A stretch of DNA of 64,000 bases, from the NCBI RefSeq assembly GCF_000689415.1, contig NZ_HG322950.1, forward strand, positions 6,098,906-6,162,905. The letters are read 5' to 3'. Shown piece by piece: positions 25,374 through 33,883 of the stretch (its first letter is position 1; every line of letters begins with the position of its first letter). The notes under the pieces are model-generated. The model was not told the DNA's origin. It saw only the letters and a list, made by a program, of their open reading frames with translations, and searched no databases. Made by a program: the position numbers and the translations under genes. The stretch is from Pseudomonas knackmussii B13 (lineage in GTDB: Bacteria > Pseudomonadota > Gammaproteobacteria > Pseudomonadales > Pseudomonadaceae).

Positions 25374-25633
25374 GCGGTTTGGCCTTTCGGGGACGGAGGT
25401 CGGGAAAGTCTAGCTGGGTGTGCCTGCGCCACGGCGATCCTACAAATTCTCCACAGGCTCATCCCGTCGGGGCTTTACTCAGGGAAAGCATCACGGAAAG
25501 CACTGCCGGGCGAACCCTCGCGGGAATACGAGGGTCTACCATGACAGTCAGATGACAAAGAACGGCCATGCTGACCCTGCCGTCCACGGGCACCAAGGGA
25601 CGTCGGGCGGCGCGCTGTACGAGGGGGGCCGCC

Positions 25634-27355
25634 ATGCTGAAGCTGCTCGATCTGCTGTCCGCCGTTGCCCTGCTGGTGTGGGGCACCCACATAGTCCGCA
25701 CCGGCATCCTGCGGGTGTACGGCGCCAACCTGCGGCGCATCCTCAGCCGCAGCGTGCAGAAGCGCCCGCTGGCCTTCGCGGCCGGCATCGGCGTCACCGC
25801 GCTGGTGCAGAGCAGCAATGCCACCGCCCTGCTGGTCACCTCCTTCGTCGCCAGCGGCCTGATGGCGCTGGCCCCGGCGCTGGCGATCATGCTCGGCGCC
25901 GACGTCGGTACGGCGCTGATGGCGCGGGTGTTGACCCTCGACCTGTCGTGGCTGTCGCCGCTGGCGATCTTCTTCGGCGTGGTCTTCTTCCTGACGCGCA
26001 AGCAGACGCCGCTAGGGCAACTCGGCCGGGTCTTCATCGGCCTCGGGCTGATCATCCTGGCGCTGCAGTTGATAGTCGCGGCGGCCGAGCCCATGACCCA
26101 GGCCAAAGGTGTCAAGGTGCTGTTTTCCAGCCTGACCGGCGACGTCATGCTCGACGCCATGACCGGTGCGCTCTTCGCCATGATTTCCTACTCCAGCCTG
26201 GCCGCCGTACTGCTCACCGCGACCCTGGCGACGTCCAAGGTGATCTCGCTGAAGGTCGCGCTGTGCCTGGTGGTCGGCGCCAACCTGGGTAGCGGCATCC
26301 TCGCCCTGATCGGCACTACCGCACAGAACGCCGCCGGGCGCCGCGTGGCGCTGGGCAGCTTGCTGTTCAAGGTCGCCGGCTGCGTGCTGGTGCTGCCGCT
26401 GATCGGCCCGTTGTCGCAGTGGGTCGACGGCTGGCCGTTCCGCACCCAGGAGCTGGTGATCGCGTTCCACGTGCTCTACAACTCGGTGCGCTGCCTCGCC
26501 TGCCTGCCGCTGACCAGCCACATGGCCGCCTTCTGCACGCGCCTGCTGCCGGACCGGCCGACCCCGGAAGATCGCGTGCGCCCCCGCCACCTCGACCCGG
26601 CGGCACTGGAAACGCCGAGCCTGGCGCTGGTCAACGCGGTGCGCGAGACCCTTCGCATGGGCGATATCGTCGAGCAGATGCTGAACAACCTGCTGGACGT
26701 GATCCGCACCGGCAACCCGCTGCTGGGCAAGGAGATCCGCAAGCTCGACGACGACGTCGACGCCCTCTACACGGCGATCAAGCTGTACCTGGCGCGCATG
26801 CCCCGCGAGGACCTGGTGGAGCGCGACAGCCGGCGCTGGGCGGAGATCATCGAACTGGCGATCAACCTCGAGCAGGCCGGCGACATCATCGAGCACATGC
26901 TCAGCGCCGTGCAGGACAAGAAGACCTCGCGCAGCCGCTCCTTCTCCGACAACGGCCTGGCCGAGATCACCGCGCTGCACAGCCAGCTGCAGGTCAACCT
27001 GCGCCTGAGCCTGTCGGTGTTCCTCAATGGCGACCAGGAAGGCGCGCGCCGCCTGCGCCGCGCCAAGCAGCGCTTCCGCCTGCAGGAACGGCGCTACGCG
27101 CACTCGCATGTCGAACGCCTGCGCCAGCAGGTCGTGCAGAGTATTGAAACCAGTTCACTGCACCTGGACCTGATTTCCGATATGAAACGCCTGAACTCGT
27201 TGTTCTGCGCCATCGCCTACGCCGTGCTGGACAACCCCGACACGCTCCCCGGCGAGCTCGAGGAAGCCCTGGAGGCACTGCAGGAGGACGACGTTCGAGG
27301 ACTGGAGGAACAGCGCCTGCCGACATCCCCTTCGGATTCCAGCGCCATCGGATAA
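25634..27355 (+). CDS. Na/Pi cotransporter family protein with PhoU-like C-terminal domain
   Basis: Membrane protein of 573 residues. The first 330 residues hold two inverted PNaS repeats with the QSSNAT (about residue 58) and SYSSLAAV motifs, of the NptA/YjbB type that exports or co-transports phosphate. The C-terminal 220 residues are helical and PhoU-like. The ATG at 25634 is preferred (GAGGGG 8 bases upstream, directly before the first membrane helix) over one at 25568 that would add a basic 22-residue lead. Upstream 260 bases hold only a CCCTCG/CGAGGG hairpin at 25513-25532. Confidence 0.86.
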   Translation: MLKLLDLLSAVALLVWGTHIVRTGILRVYGANLRRILSRSVQKRPLAFAAGIGVTALVQSSNATALLVTSFVASGLMALAPALAIMLGADVGTALMARVLTLDLSWLSPLAIFFGVVFFLTRKQTPLGQLGRVFIGLGLIILALQLIVAAAEPMTQAKGVKVLFSSLTGDVMLDAMTGALFAMISYSSLAAVLLTATLATSKVISLKVALCLVVGANLGSGILALIGTTAQNAAGRRVALGSLLFKVAGCVLVLPLIGPLSQWVDGWPFRTQELVIAFHVLYNSVRCLACLPLTSHMAAFCTRLLPDRPTPEDRVRPRHLDPAALETPSLALVNAVRETLRMGDIVEQMLNNLLDVIRTGNPLLGKEIRKLDDDVDALYTAIKLYLARMPREDLVERDSRRWAEIIELAINLEQAGDIIEHMLSAVQDKKTSRSRSFSDNGLAEITALHSQLQVNLRLSLSVFLNGDQEGARRLRRAKQRFRLQERRYAHSHVERLRQQVVQSIETSSLHLDLISDMKRLNSLFCAIAYAVLDNPDTLPGELEEALEALQEDDVRGLEEQRLPTSPSDSSAIG

Positions 27356-27421
27356 GTGCGCTCCGAAGCATGACGTCAAGACGCTGACACTTTTCATCCG
27401 GATCGGGCAGAATCAGCCGCC

Positions 27422-28468
27422 ATGGACGACAGCAGCCCCCTCAGCCATTGCCAACCCTCGGTCAGCGCCGGCCTCACGCAGGCTGTACTGGTCGCCGCCG
27501 AACGCCTGGGCCTGCAGCGCAGCGAATTGCTCAGTGCTTCGGACGTGCAGGAACGCCAACTGGCCGACCCCGACGGACGCATCGCCTTCCGCAACCAGGA
27601 AGCCCTCTGGCACTACATCCAGACGCACCTGCAGCATCCCGAACCCGGCCTTGCCCTGGGCGGGAACCTGCCAGCGGCGTCATTCAGCGTCCTCAACTAC
27701 CTGTTGCAGACCAGCGCCACCCTCGGCGAGGCGCTGGAGACCGCCCTGCGCTACCAGCGCCTGGGCGGTGAGGGTGGCGAAGTGCTGATGAGCGAGGCCG
27801 GCGACCTGGCCTGGATCAGCTACCTGCCGCTGAACCCGCTGGTACCGGCAACCCGCGCGCGGGTCCTGGCGCTGATGAGCTTCTGGGTCCTGCAATTGCG
27901 CGCCCTGCTGCCGGAATTCGAACTGGCCGGCTGCCACTTCATCCATGCCGAGCCGCCGACGCTGGACCACTACCGCGAGCGCTTCGCCTGTCCGCTGCAT
28001 TTCGGCGGCAACGAATACTCCCTGTGCCTGCCGCGACGCCTGCTCGCCAAGCAGCTGCCGCAAGCCAACCCGCCCCTGCGCAACCTGCTGCGCCAGCACG
28101 CCGAGAGCCTGCTGGCCAAGCTGCCCAGCGCCAGCGTGCGGGCGCGGGTCACGGCGCTGCTCGGCAACCAGCTCAGCCGCGGCGAACCCGGTCGCGCGGC
28201 GCTGGCCCAGGAACTGGGGTTGAGCGAGCGCACCCTGCAGCGGCGCCTGGCGGAAGAAGGCAGCAGTTATCAACAGCTGCTCACTGACACTCGCCGCCAG
28301 CTCGCCGAGCGCTACCTGGAGGAAGGCCAGTTGCCGGCGACCGACATTGCCCTGCTGCTCGGCTATTCCGAGCCCAGCGTGTTCTTCCGTGCCTTCCGCC
28401 ACTGGACCGGGAAGACTCCAGGCGAATACCGTCAATCGGCTGCCAAGATCACTCCAGCGTCGAACTGA
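27422..28468 (+). CDS. AraC family transcription regulator (OruR/ArgR-like N-terminal domain)
   Basis: Regulator of 348 residues: an Arabinose_bd/QS-type N-terminal domain (about 20-210) with the HYIQTHLQHPEPGLALG stretch, and a C-terminal AraC domain with helix-turn-helix regions ALAQELGLSERTLQRRLAEEG and DIALLLGYSEPSVFFRAFRHWTG, ending TPGEYR. Proteins of this type control fatty-acid, ornithine or hydrocarbon genes. The target is unknown; neighbours downstream are a small protein and an oxygen/c-di-GMP signalling pair. Confidence 0.88.
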   Translation: MDDSSPLSHCQPSVSAGLTQAVLVAAERLGLQRSELLSASDVQERQLADPDGRIAFRNQEALWHYIQTHLQHPEPGLALGGNLPAASFSVLNYLLQTSATLGEALETALRYQRLGGEGGEVLMSEAGDLAWISYLPLNPLVPATRARVLALMSFWVLQLRALLPEFELAGCHFIHAEPPTLDHYRERFACPLHFGGNEYSLCLPRRLLAKQLPQANPPLRNLLRQHAESLLAKLPSASVRARVTALLGNQLSRGEPGRAALAQELGLSERTLQRRLAEEGSSYQQLLTDTRRQLAERYLEEGQLPATDIALLLGYSEPSVFFRAFRHWTGKTPGEYRQSAAKITPASN

Positions 28469-28538
28469 CCCGGATCAATGTCACGGATTGGCCATTCACT
28501 AACCTAATGGCCAGTTGATATTACCGAGCCGTATCGAA

Positions 28539-28862
28539 ATGACCCTCAGCCGGTTTCCAGCGCAATTGCTGGTCACGTCCCAAGACCCGACACTAGCCCG
28601 CGAGCTGCGTGCCCTGCTGGCGGCCCACGAGATGCCCTGCGCAGTGCTCAGCGGCCGCCAGGACTGCTCGCAGGCGCCACTGTGCCGCTGGTTCAAGGAC
28701 GCGCCCCTGAGCGACAGCGCACGCGTGCTGGCCCTGCTGGACGACGCCATCACGGTGCTCGAACGCAGCCGCCACGCCTTCAAGTCCCGAGAGCTGGGCG
28801 AACTCCGACTGCGTCTCAGCAATGCACTGAAGGAGTTGTCTGACAGATATCCGCTGGTGTAA
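28539..28862 (+). CDS. small hypothetical protein, 107 aa
   Basis: Not recognised. From the ATG at 28539 it codes for 107 residues; a TTG at 28515 would add eight. The first 40 residues (QLLVTSQDPTLARELRALL and the following helix) look like the first strand and helix of a receiver-type fold, but the rest does not continue one. The C-terminal half is helical (ARVLALLDDAITVLERS). There is no membrane segment. It lies 70 bases after the AraC gene and before a terminator-like hairpin. Confidence 0.6.
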   Translation: MTLSRFPAQLLVTSQDPTLARELRALLAAHEMPCAVLSGRQDCSQAPLCRWFKDAPLSDSARVLALLDDAITVLERSRHAFKSRELGELRLRLSNALKELSDRYPLV

Positions 28863-28932
28863 AAATCGCCGACCAGAACTCCGCTACATCCGGAGCCGGC
28901 TTTGCCGGGCAGGACGCCAGGGCCTGCAAGAC

Positions 28933-28985
28933 AAAGCGCCGCCACCGTCACCGATCACTCGGTCGACACGGGGCGGCGCTTTTTT
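28933..28985 (+). terminator. terminator or attenuator in front of the globin-coupled sensor gene
   Basis: Outer stem AAAGCGCCGCC (28933-28943) with GGCGGCGCTTT (28972-28982), inner stem ACCGA/TCGGT (28950-28963), then a T6 tract ending at 28985. The next start codon is only 34 bases further on, leaving no room for a promoter after it. Confidence 0.8.
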
Positions 28986-29019
28986 CATGCCCGAAGAAAA
29001 GTACAAGGAGAACAATGGC

Positions 29020-31197
29020 ATGGGCCTGGGACCCAAGTTCGACAGCGTTCTAGACCGCATCGGCCTGTCGCCGGCGGAGGTCGAGCAACGCCTGAGCTAC
29101 CTCGACTGGCAGGAGGCCGACGGCCGCCGCTTGCACGAGTTCGAGGACCTGGAGGACAGCCACCTGCTGTTCATCGACCGTCTCTACGACCACCTCGCGC
29201 AATTCCCGCCGCTGGCCTCGATCATCGGCAACCCGGCCATCCTCACCCGCCTCAAGCACAGCCAGACCGAGTACTACCGGCAGCTGTGGAGCGCGCCCTT
29301 CGACCCCACCTACGTGCGCGACCGCCTGCGCATCGGCATGGTCCACCAGCAGGTCGGCGTCGACCTCAAGTGGTACCTGGGCGCCTACCGCCAGTACCTC
29401 GACCACATCCTCGACGAACTGCTTGGCGCGCATCCCCATGCCCCGGTCTTCGCCAGCCTGCTCAAGCGCGTGTTCTTCGACATGTCGCTGGCCATCGACA
29501 CCTACACCGCAGCCCAGCGCCAGGCCCTGGAAGACAGCGAGGCGCGCTTTGCCCGCGCCCTGCGCGGGGCCAACGACGGTATCTGGGACTGGGACCTGGG
29601 CAACGACCGCCTGTACGTTTCCGAGCGCTGGGCCGGCATGCTCGGCCTGAACCGCGACAGCCTCGGCGAAGGCAGCGCCAGCTGGTTCGCACGCGTGCAT
29701 CCCGACGACCTGCCCGGGCTGAACCAGGCGATCGAAGCGCACCTGCGCGGCAACTCCACCCTGCTAAGCCACGAGTACCGGATTCGCCAACGCGACGGCA
29801 GCTACCTGTGGGTGCTCGCGCGCGGCGTGATCACCGAAGGGCGCATGGCCGGCTCGCAGACCGACATCAGCCAGCGCAAGGCCAGCGAGCACCAGCTCAG
29901 CCACGCCGCGCGCCACGACCCGCTGACCGGCCTGGCCAACCGCCTGCGCCTGGACGAGCTGCTGCAACAGGCCCTGCAGCGCCAGCGCCGGCCCGGCGCG
30001 CGCGAGGCCGGGCTGCTGTTCATCGACCTCGACCGCTTCAAGCTGATCAACGACAGCCTCGGCCACGCCGTCGGTGACCGCGTGCTGGTCGACGTCGCCC
30101 AGCGCCTGCTGCGCTGCCTGCGTCCGGGCGATCACCTGGCCCGCTTCGGTGGCGATGAATTCGTCGTGCTGCTCGACGACATGGCCAGCCTGGCCGATGC
30201 CGAGGGGGTCGCCCAACGCATGCTCGACTGCCTGCACCAGCCGCTGCACCTGGACGGCCGCACCCTGGTGGTCAGCGCCAGCATCGGCATCACCGGGCTG
30301 ATCGGCGATGGCCAGGCGCTGGACACCCTGCAGGCGGCCGACCTTGCGCTGTACCGCGCCAAGGAAGCCGGCAAGGCGCAGTACGCGCGCTTCAGCAGCG
30401 AATTGCAGGCCGCCGCGCAGCACCGCCTGGCGCTGGAAAGCGACCTGGCGCAAGCGCTCGACCGCGGGGAGTTCGACCTGCATTACCAGCCGATCCTGGA
30501 TATCGACATCGACCCGCCGCGCTGCATCGCCGTCGAGGTACTGCTGCGCTGGCGCCGCGACGGCGAGGCGGTCTCGCCGTTGCAGTTCATTCCGGCGCTG
30601 GAGGAATCCGGGGAAATCGTCCGCGTCGGCGACTGGGTCCTGCGCCAGGCCTGCCGGCAGACCCTGGCCTGGCAGCGCGAAGGGCAGCCGCAGTTGTACT
30701 GCTCGGTGAACCTGTCGATCCGCCAGCTGCAGCAGCCGGGCTTCGCCGAGCGCCTGCAACAGATCCTCGGCGAGACGGGCCTGGCGCCCTCCAGCCTGGT
30801 GCTGGAGATAACCGAGAGCCTGATGATGCAGGACGCTCCCGATACCCTCGCCTGCCTGCGCGAGCTGGCCGCGCTCGGCGTGTACCTGGCCCTCGACGAC
30901 TTCGGCACCGGCTATTCCTCGCTGGGCTACCTCAAGCGCTTCCCGCTGCACCTGCTGAAGGTCGACCGCAGCTTCATCGCCCGCGTCCCCGACGATCCCG
31001 AGATGAGCGCCATCTGCCGGGCGATCATCGGCCTGGGCCACAGCCTGGGCCTGGAAGTGGTGGCCGAAGGCGTCGAGCACGAAGACCAGCTCAAGTTCCT
31101 CCACGAAGAAGGCTGCCGTTTCGCCCAGGGCTTCCTGTTCAGCCGCCCCATGGCCGCCGACCAGTTGTTCGCCAGTAACCCGGAGACTCCGCGATGA
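29020..31197 (+). CDS. globin-coupled sensor GGDEF-EAL protein (c-di-GMP turnover)
   Basis: Bifunctional cyclic-di-GMP enzyme of 725 residues. Domains in order: protoglobin heme sensor (about 5-165) with the probable proximal histidine at H109 in GMVHQQVG; PAS_3 domain (about 170-290); GGDEF domain with intact GGDEF (377-381) and an inhibitory RxxD site RPGD (368-371) at the usual 5-residue distance; EAL domain beginning with EVL at 506-508, followed by the VNLS, EITES, DDFGTGYSS, KVDRSF, AEGVE and QGF motifs. Both enzymatic domains look competent. The ATG at 29020 has AAGGAG 8 bases upstream; an upstream in-frame ATG at 28987 has no site. The next gene overlaps by ATGA. Confidence 0.9.
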   Translation: MGLGPKFDSVLDRIGLSPAEVEQRLSYLDWQEADGRRLHEFEDLEDSHLLFIDRLYDHLAQFPPLASIIGNPAILTRLKHSQTEYYRQLWSAPFDPTYVRDRLRIGMVHQQVGVDLKWYLGAYRQYLDHILDELLGAHPHAPVFASLLKRVFFDMSLAIDTYTAAQRQALEDSEARFARALRGANDGIWDWDLGNDRLYVSERWAGMLGLNRDSLGEGSASWFARVHPDDLPGLNQAIEAHLRGNSTLLSHEYRIRQRDGSYLWVLARGVITEGRMAGSQTDISQRKASEHQLSHAARHDPLTGLANRLRLDELLQQALQRQRRPGAREAGLLFIDLDRFKLINDSLGHAVGDRVLVDVAQRLLRCLRPGDHLARFGGDEFVVLLDDMASLADAEGVAQRMLDCLHQPLHLDGRTLVVSASIGITGLIGDGQALDTLQAADLALYRAKEAGKAQYARFSSELQAAAQHRLALESDLAQALDRGEFDLHYQPILDIDIDPPRCIAVEVLLRWRRDGEAVSPLQFIPALEESGEIVRVGDWVLRQACRQTLAWQREGQPQLYCSVNLSIRQLQQPGFAERLQQILGETGLAPSSLVLEITESLMMQDAPDTLACLRELAALGVYLALDDFGTGYSSLGYLKRFPLHLLKVDRSFIARVPDDPEMSAICRAIIGLGHSLGLEVVAEGVEHEDQLKFLHEEGCRFAQGFLFSRPMAADQLFASNPETPR

Positions 31198-32759
31198 AGC
31201 TCAACCTGCCGGTCAGCGGGCGCCAGGTCGAGGTACCGGCCAGCGCCAACATCCTTTCCACCACCGATCTCAAGGGTGCGGTTAGCCACATCAACCCGGA
31301 CTTCATCAGCATCAGTGGCTTCAGCGCCGAGGAGCTGCTGGGCCAGAACCACAACCGCGTGCGTCACCCGGACATGCCGCCGGCCGCCTTCGCCCACCTC
31401 TGGCAGACGCTGAAGGACGGGCGCAGCTGGATGGGCCTGGTGAAGAACCGCTGCAAGAACGGCGACCACTACTGGGTGAGCGCCTTCGCCACGCCGATCC
31501 GCCGCGACGGCAAGGTGGTCGAATACCAGTCGGTGCGCACCCGCGCCGAACCCGCCCAGATAGAAGCGGCCGAGCGACTTTATGCACAGGTGCGCGCCGG
31601 CGCCCGCCTCGCTCGGCCGCGCCTGGGACTGTTGCCGCGACTGCTCGGCGGACTGCTCCTGGCGCAAGGCCTGGGCGCCCTGCTGGCCTTCGCCGTGCCG
31701 GGCCTGTCTTTCCTTTCGCCATGGCTCGCCCTGCTGCTCGGCGGTGCCTGGCTGATCCATCAGTTGCGCCCGTTCGGTCCGTTGCTCGCGCGCGTCCGAC
31801 GCATCGCCGACAACCCGCTGAGCCAGCGTCTGTACAGCGGCCGCGACGACGAGTTCGGCGAGATCGATTTCGCCCTGTGCATGCTCGAAGCCGAGACCGG
31901 CGCGGTGGTCGGGCGCATGGCCGAAGCCGCGCGCCAGCTCGCCGAGCAGGCCGGACAGCTGGCCACGGCGGTGGCCAGCAGCTACGCCGGCACGCGGCGC
32001 CAGCAGCAGGAGACCGACCAGGTGGCCAGCGCCATGCAACAGCTGGCGCAGAGCGTCCAGGACGTTGCGCGCAACGCCCAGCACAGCGCGGTGGCCGCGC
32101 AATGCAGCGACCGCGTGACCCAATCCGGACAGGGTGAAGTTCAAGCCACGCGCAACCGCCTCTCGGAGCTGGAGTCCGGCGTGCGCCAGGCCAGCAGTGC
32201 GGTAGAGCAGCTGCACGGGCACAGCGAGGGCATCTCGCGGATGCTCCAGGTAATCCAGGACGTCGCCGAGCAGACCAACCTGCTGGCGCTCAACGCCGCC
32301 ATCGAGGCTGCGCGCGCCGGCGATGCCGGCCGGGGCTTCGCCGTGGTCGCCGACGAGGTTCGCGCGCTGGCCTCGCGCACGGCCGACTCGGCGGAAGATA
32401 TCCACAGGCTGGTCGGCGACCTTCAACGCGGCGCCGGAGATTCGGTACAAGCCCTGCGCCAATGCTGCAACCAGGCGCAGGCCAGCCTCGAGCAGGCTGG
32501 CCAGGCCGCCGGCGCGCTGCAGCAGATAGGCGCGCAGACCGCGGCGATCCAGCGCATGAGCCTGGAGATCGCCGGCGCCATCGAGGAACAGGGCTGCGCC
32601 AGCGAAGAGGTGCAGCGCAGCCTGCTGGCGATCCGCGAATCGGCCGACGGCAATGCCGTGAGCGCCGGCGCGAGCCAGGCCAGCGCCTCGCGCATGGCGC
32701 AGCTGGCCGAAGACCTGCGGCTGCTCGCCGGCAGTTTCTGGGAGGGTCGGCGTGGCTAG
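31194..32759 (+). CDS. aer: PAS-domain methyl-accepting chemotaxis protein, Aer-like
   Basis: Chemoreceptor of 521 residues: N-terminal PAS domain (about 15-115) with the Aer-type pattern FISISGFSAEELLGQNHNRVRHP split over residues 37-59, a membrane hairpin (about 143-190), then a cytoplasmic signalling domain with the conserved tip QTNLLALNAAIEAARAG near residue 360. There is no periplasmic ligand domain. In Aer the PAS binds FAD and senses redox/oxygen for energy taxis. The start overlaps the stop of the globin sensor gene (ATGA), so both are coupled. The stop shares CTAG with the converging epimerase gene. Confidence 0.9.
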   Translation: MKLNLPVSGRQVEVPASANILSTTDLKGAVSHINPDFISISGFSAEELLGQNHNRVRHPDMPPAAFAHLWQTLKDGRSWMGLVKNRCKNGDHYWVSAFATPIRRDGKVVEYQSVRTRAEPAQIEAAERLYAQVRAGARLARPRLGLLPRLLGGLLLAQGLGALLAFAVPGLSFLSPWLALLLGGAWLIHQLRPFGPLLARVRRIADNPLSQRLYSGRDDEFGEIDFALCMLEAETGAVVGRMAEAARQLAEQAGQLATAVASSYAGTRRQQQETDQVASAMQQLAQSVQDVARNAQHSAVAAQCSDRVTQSGQGEVQATRNRLSELESGVRQASSAVEQLHGHSEGISRMLQVIQDVAEQTNLLALNAAIEAARAGDAGRGFAVVADEVRALASRTADSAEDIHRLVGDLQRGAGDSVQALRQCCNQAQASLEQAGQAAGALQQIGAQTAAIQRMSLEIAGAIEEQGCASEEVQRSLLAIRESADGNAVSAGASQASASRMAQLAEDLRLLAGSFWEGRRG

Positions 32760-33721
32760 CGCTTGTCCGCCTTGATGCCACGCGCGGCGAGGAAGGCCAG
32801 GAAGGCCTCGCGGCTGGAGTAGCGCGGCTGGTAGCCGAACTCCTCCTTGAGTCGCCGGTTGGCGAGCACCGGACGGTAGCGCAGGAAGTCGACTTGCTCC
32901 GGGCCATACTGCGACAGGCCCAGCGGCTTGAGCACGGCGAGCGCACTGCGCATCACCAAGGCCGGATAGGGGCGGTAGGGCTTGCCGAGGATCTCGGCGA
33001 TCTCGCGCATGCTCAGGGCGCCGTCGCCGGCCAGGTTGAAGATGCCTTCGCTGTTGCGCTCCAGGCCCTGGCGGATGATGTTCACCACGTCCTGGTCCCA
33101 GATGAACACGAAGCGGCTGCAACGCCCGCTGATGCCCAGCACCGAGCGGCGCTTGAACAGGTCGGTGATCGGATTGTGTGCGCCGCGGCCGAGGATGGTG
33201 CCGGGGCGCAGGACCAGCTGGCGCATCTGTGGATAAGTCTTCCGCGCCTTGGCCAGCAGCTCCTCGACCTCGTGCTTGTGCCGCGCATAGACGAACTGCG
33301 GATGGCCGCGCAGCGGGTCCTCCTCGTCGATCCACTCGGCGTTTTCCGGGTGATAGCCGTAGGCGGCGCCGGAACTGGTGACGATCAGCTGGCCCACGTT
33401 GCACTCACCGGCGGCTTCGATCAGCGTCCGCGTGCCGCCGACTTCGATGGTGTGCAGCAACACCGGCGACATGTCGCGCGGCGGATTGATCACCGCGGCC
33501 AAATGCACGATGGCGTCCGGCCGATAGTTGCGCACGCAGTCCATCACCTGCTTGGGATGGCTCAGGTCCATGCGCACGGGTTCGACGTTGGGCTTCAGAT
33601 TGTGCCCGGGCAACGCGCGTACGTCGGCGGCAATCAGGTGCCAGTCCAGGTGCTGGACGGCCAGGTCGCTGAGCAGATTCTGCCCGATGTAGCCGGCCGC
33701 GCCGGTAATCAGAACCCGCAT
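32756..33721 (-). CDS. NAD-dependent epimerase/dehydratase family protein
   Basis: Extended short-chain dehydrogenase of 321 residues with the NAD motif ITGAAGYIGQN (residues 4-14), S/Y/K catalytic positions near SSGAAYGY and YARHK, and a sugar-nucleotide-epimerase-like C-terminal part. The ATG at 33721 lies directly before the Rossmann strand; an in-frame extension upstream has no similarity. Substrate unknown. It stands alone; its stop overlaps the chemoreceptor stop by 4 bases. Confidence 0.86.
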   Translation of the reverse strand: MRVLITGAAGYIGQNLLSDLAVQHLDWHLIAADVRALPGHNLKPNVEPVRMDLSHPKQVMDCVRNYRPDAIVHLAAVINPPRDMSPVLLHTIEVGGTRTLIEAAGECNVGQLIVTSSGAAYGYHPENAEWIDEEDPLRGHPQFVYARHKHEVEELLAKARKTYPQMRQLVLRPGTILGRGAHNPITDLFKRRSVLGISGRCSRFVFIWDQDVVNIIRQGLERNSEGIFNLAGDGALSMREIAEILGKPYRPYPALVMRSALAVLKPLGLSQYGPEQVDFLRYRPVLANRRLKEEFGYQPRYSSREAFLAFLAARGIKADKR

Positions 33722-33883
33722 GGGGAAGCCTCGACGAGAAGCGGGAAGAGCCAGGGTAAGGCTAGTCGCAATAGGCCAGCAGTGATACTTCGCGCCACTG
33801 TCGATGATCGGCGGAGACAACCGCTCGCCGGTCGGATGCCGAGCATGCCCTCCATCGCCGGCGGGCGCGCAGCGGGTAGGTAG

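Noticed and set aside
28863..28985. Possible c-di-GMP riboswitch before the GGDEF-EAL gene
   Set aside because: The leader lacks the conserved GEMM-I and GEMM-II core; only a simple double hairpin with T tract is present.
30927..33404. 825-residue open frame on the minus strand across the sensor and chemoreceptor genes
   Set aside because: It is antisense to well-recognised PAS/EAL and MCP domains and has the Arg/Ala/Gln-rich composition of shadow frames in GC-rich DNA.
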